Assembly: GCA_938028745.1 (NCBI GenBank) | Contig: CALIZL010000033.1 | Coordinates: 1-7,478, forward strand | Direction: 5' to 3' | Origin: an uncultured Prevotella sp. | GTDB lineage: Bacteria; Bacteroidota; Bacteroidia; Bacteroidales; Bacteroidaceae | DNA: 7,478 nucleotides | Part shown: positions 7,275 to 7,478 of the stretch, one piece after another | Numbering within the stretch: the stretch's first letter is position 1 | Layout: the number at the start of each line of letters is the position of its first letter | Translations under genes and position numbers: made by a program | Notes under the pieces: generated by a model | Seen by the model: the letters and a program-made list of their open reading frames with translations, nothing else | Told to the model about the DNA's origin: nothing | Database searches by the model: none

Positions 7275-7476
7275 ACAAGTTCTTATGCCGTGCTTTGATA
7301 CAAACTCTGCCCTATATTTGACATAAGAACATAAGGGACATAAAGCGAATCAATGGGACTTCTCTGGATTAGACTGCCAACATGTTAATAATCGCAGTAA
7401 TCTTTTCATCTTCAGGAGTTAAAGGAGTTAAGGAGTTAAGCCAAATGTATAGGTGGCGTTAGGCTAATAGGACAAG
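7275..7476 (-). repeat. Dispersed repeat, copy B (inverted relative to copy A)
   Basis: These 202 bases are the reverse complement of copy A with about 15 mismatches and 11 bases less in three places. Here the end hairpin arms are perfect: GTTCTTATG (7279-7287) and CATAAGAAC (7322-7330). Three CATAA-starting steps follow each other at 7322, 7330 and 7339. Only two regular TTAACTCC units plus one T-shifted unit are present. The match may continue past the window edge, where the last bases GGACAAGTC resemble the GGACAAGTCC upstream of copy A. No transposase is present. Confidence 0.88.
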
Positions 7477-7478
7477 TC

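Noticed and set aside
7294..7320. A promoter in dispersed-repeat copy B (TATATTTG at 7313-7320)
   Set aside because: The -7 box is exact but the nearest TTTG is only 15 bases upstream instead of 19-21, and copy A has lost the box, so conservation does not support it.
3855..7476. The inverted repeat pair considered as the ends of a composite transposon
   Set aside because: The copies contain no transposase frame and the enclosed cargo is a housekeeping gene. A dispersed non-coding repeat family fits better.

Overview
The window looks like chromosomal DNA of a Bacteroidales bacterium, most likely Prevotella or a close relative. The reasons are these: no gene start has a Shine-Dalgarno sequence; exact copies of the Bacteroidetes -7 element TAnnTTTG lie upstream of the genes; a small lipoprotein carries an acidic Bacteroidetes-type export signal after its lipobox cysteine; and the long spacers are full of short degenerate repeats. 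The genus is inferred from general character, not from a database comparison.

Layout from left to right. At 37-162 (minus strand) is a 41-residue lipoprotein peptide with its own promoter at 321-350. Positions 163-848 hold no convincing gene, but carry that promoter and two stem-loop regions. At 849-2135 (minus) is a solitary, AT-rich gene for an FRG-domain protein. At 2228-3550 (minus) is miaB, a radical-SAM tRNA methylthiotransferase, with its promoter at about 3607-3614. Positions 3551-4190 form a repeat-rich spacer. At 4274-5941 (plus) is fhs, formate--tetrahydrofolate ligase, with a textbook Bacteroidetes promoter at 4192-4222 and a strong stem-loop at 5950-5995. From 5996 to 7478 there is no gene, only three kinds of repeat: 44 in-phase copies of an 8-bp unit, an array of 22-bp units, and the second copy of a roughly 205-bp dispersed repeat.

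miaB and fhs are housekeeping genes (tRNA modification and one-carbon metabolism), transcribed divergently and apparently independently. The FRG-domain gene follows miaB on the same strand after 92 bp. It could be read with miaB, but its base composition differs, which suggests it was acquired separately. FRG-domain proteins are poorly understood, and this one has no recognisable partner here.

The most notable structure is non-coding. An imperfect inverted repeat (3855-4067 and 7275-7476, about 92% identical by hand alignment) flanks the fhs locus, and the same spacers carry several families of 8-bp-period tandem repeats plus a 22-bp array. I see no CRISPR, no transposase, no tRNA or rRNA, and no complete multi-gene defence system.
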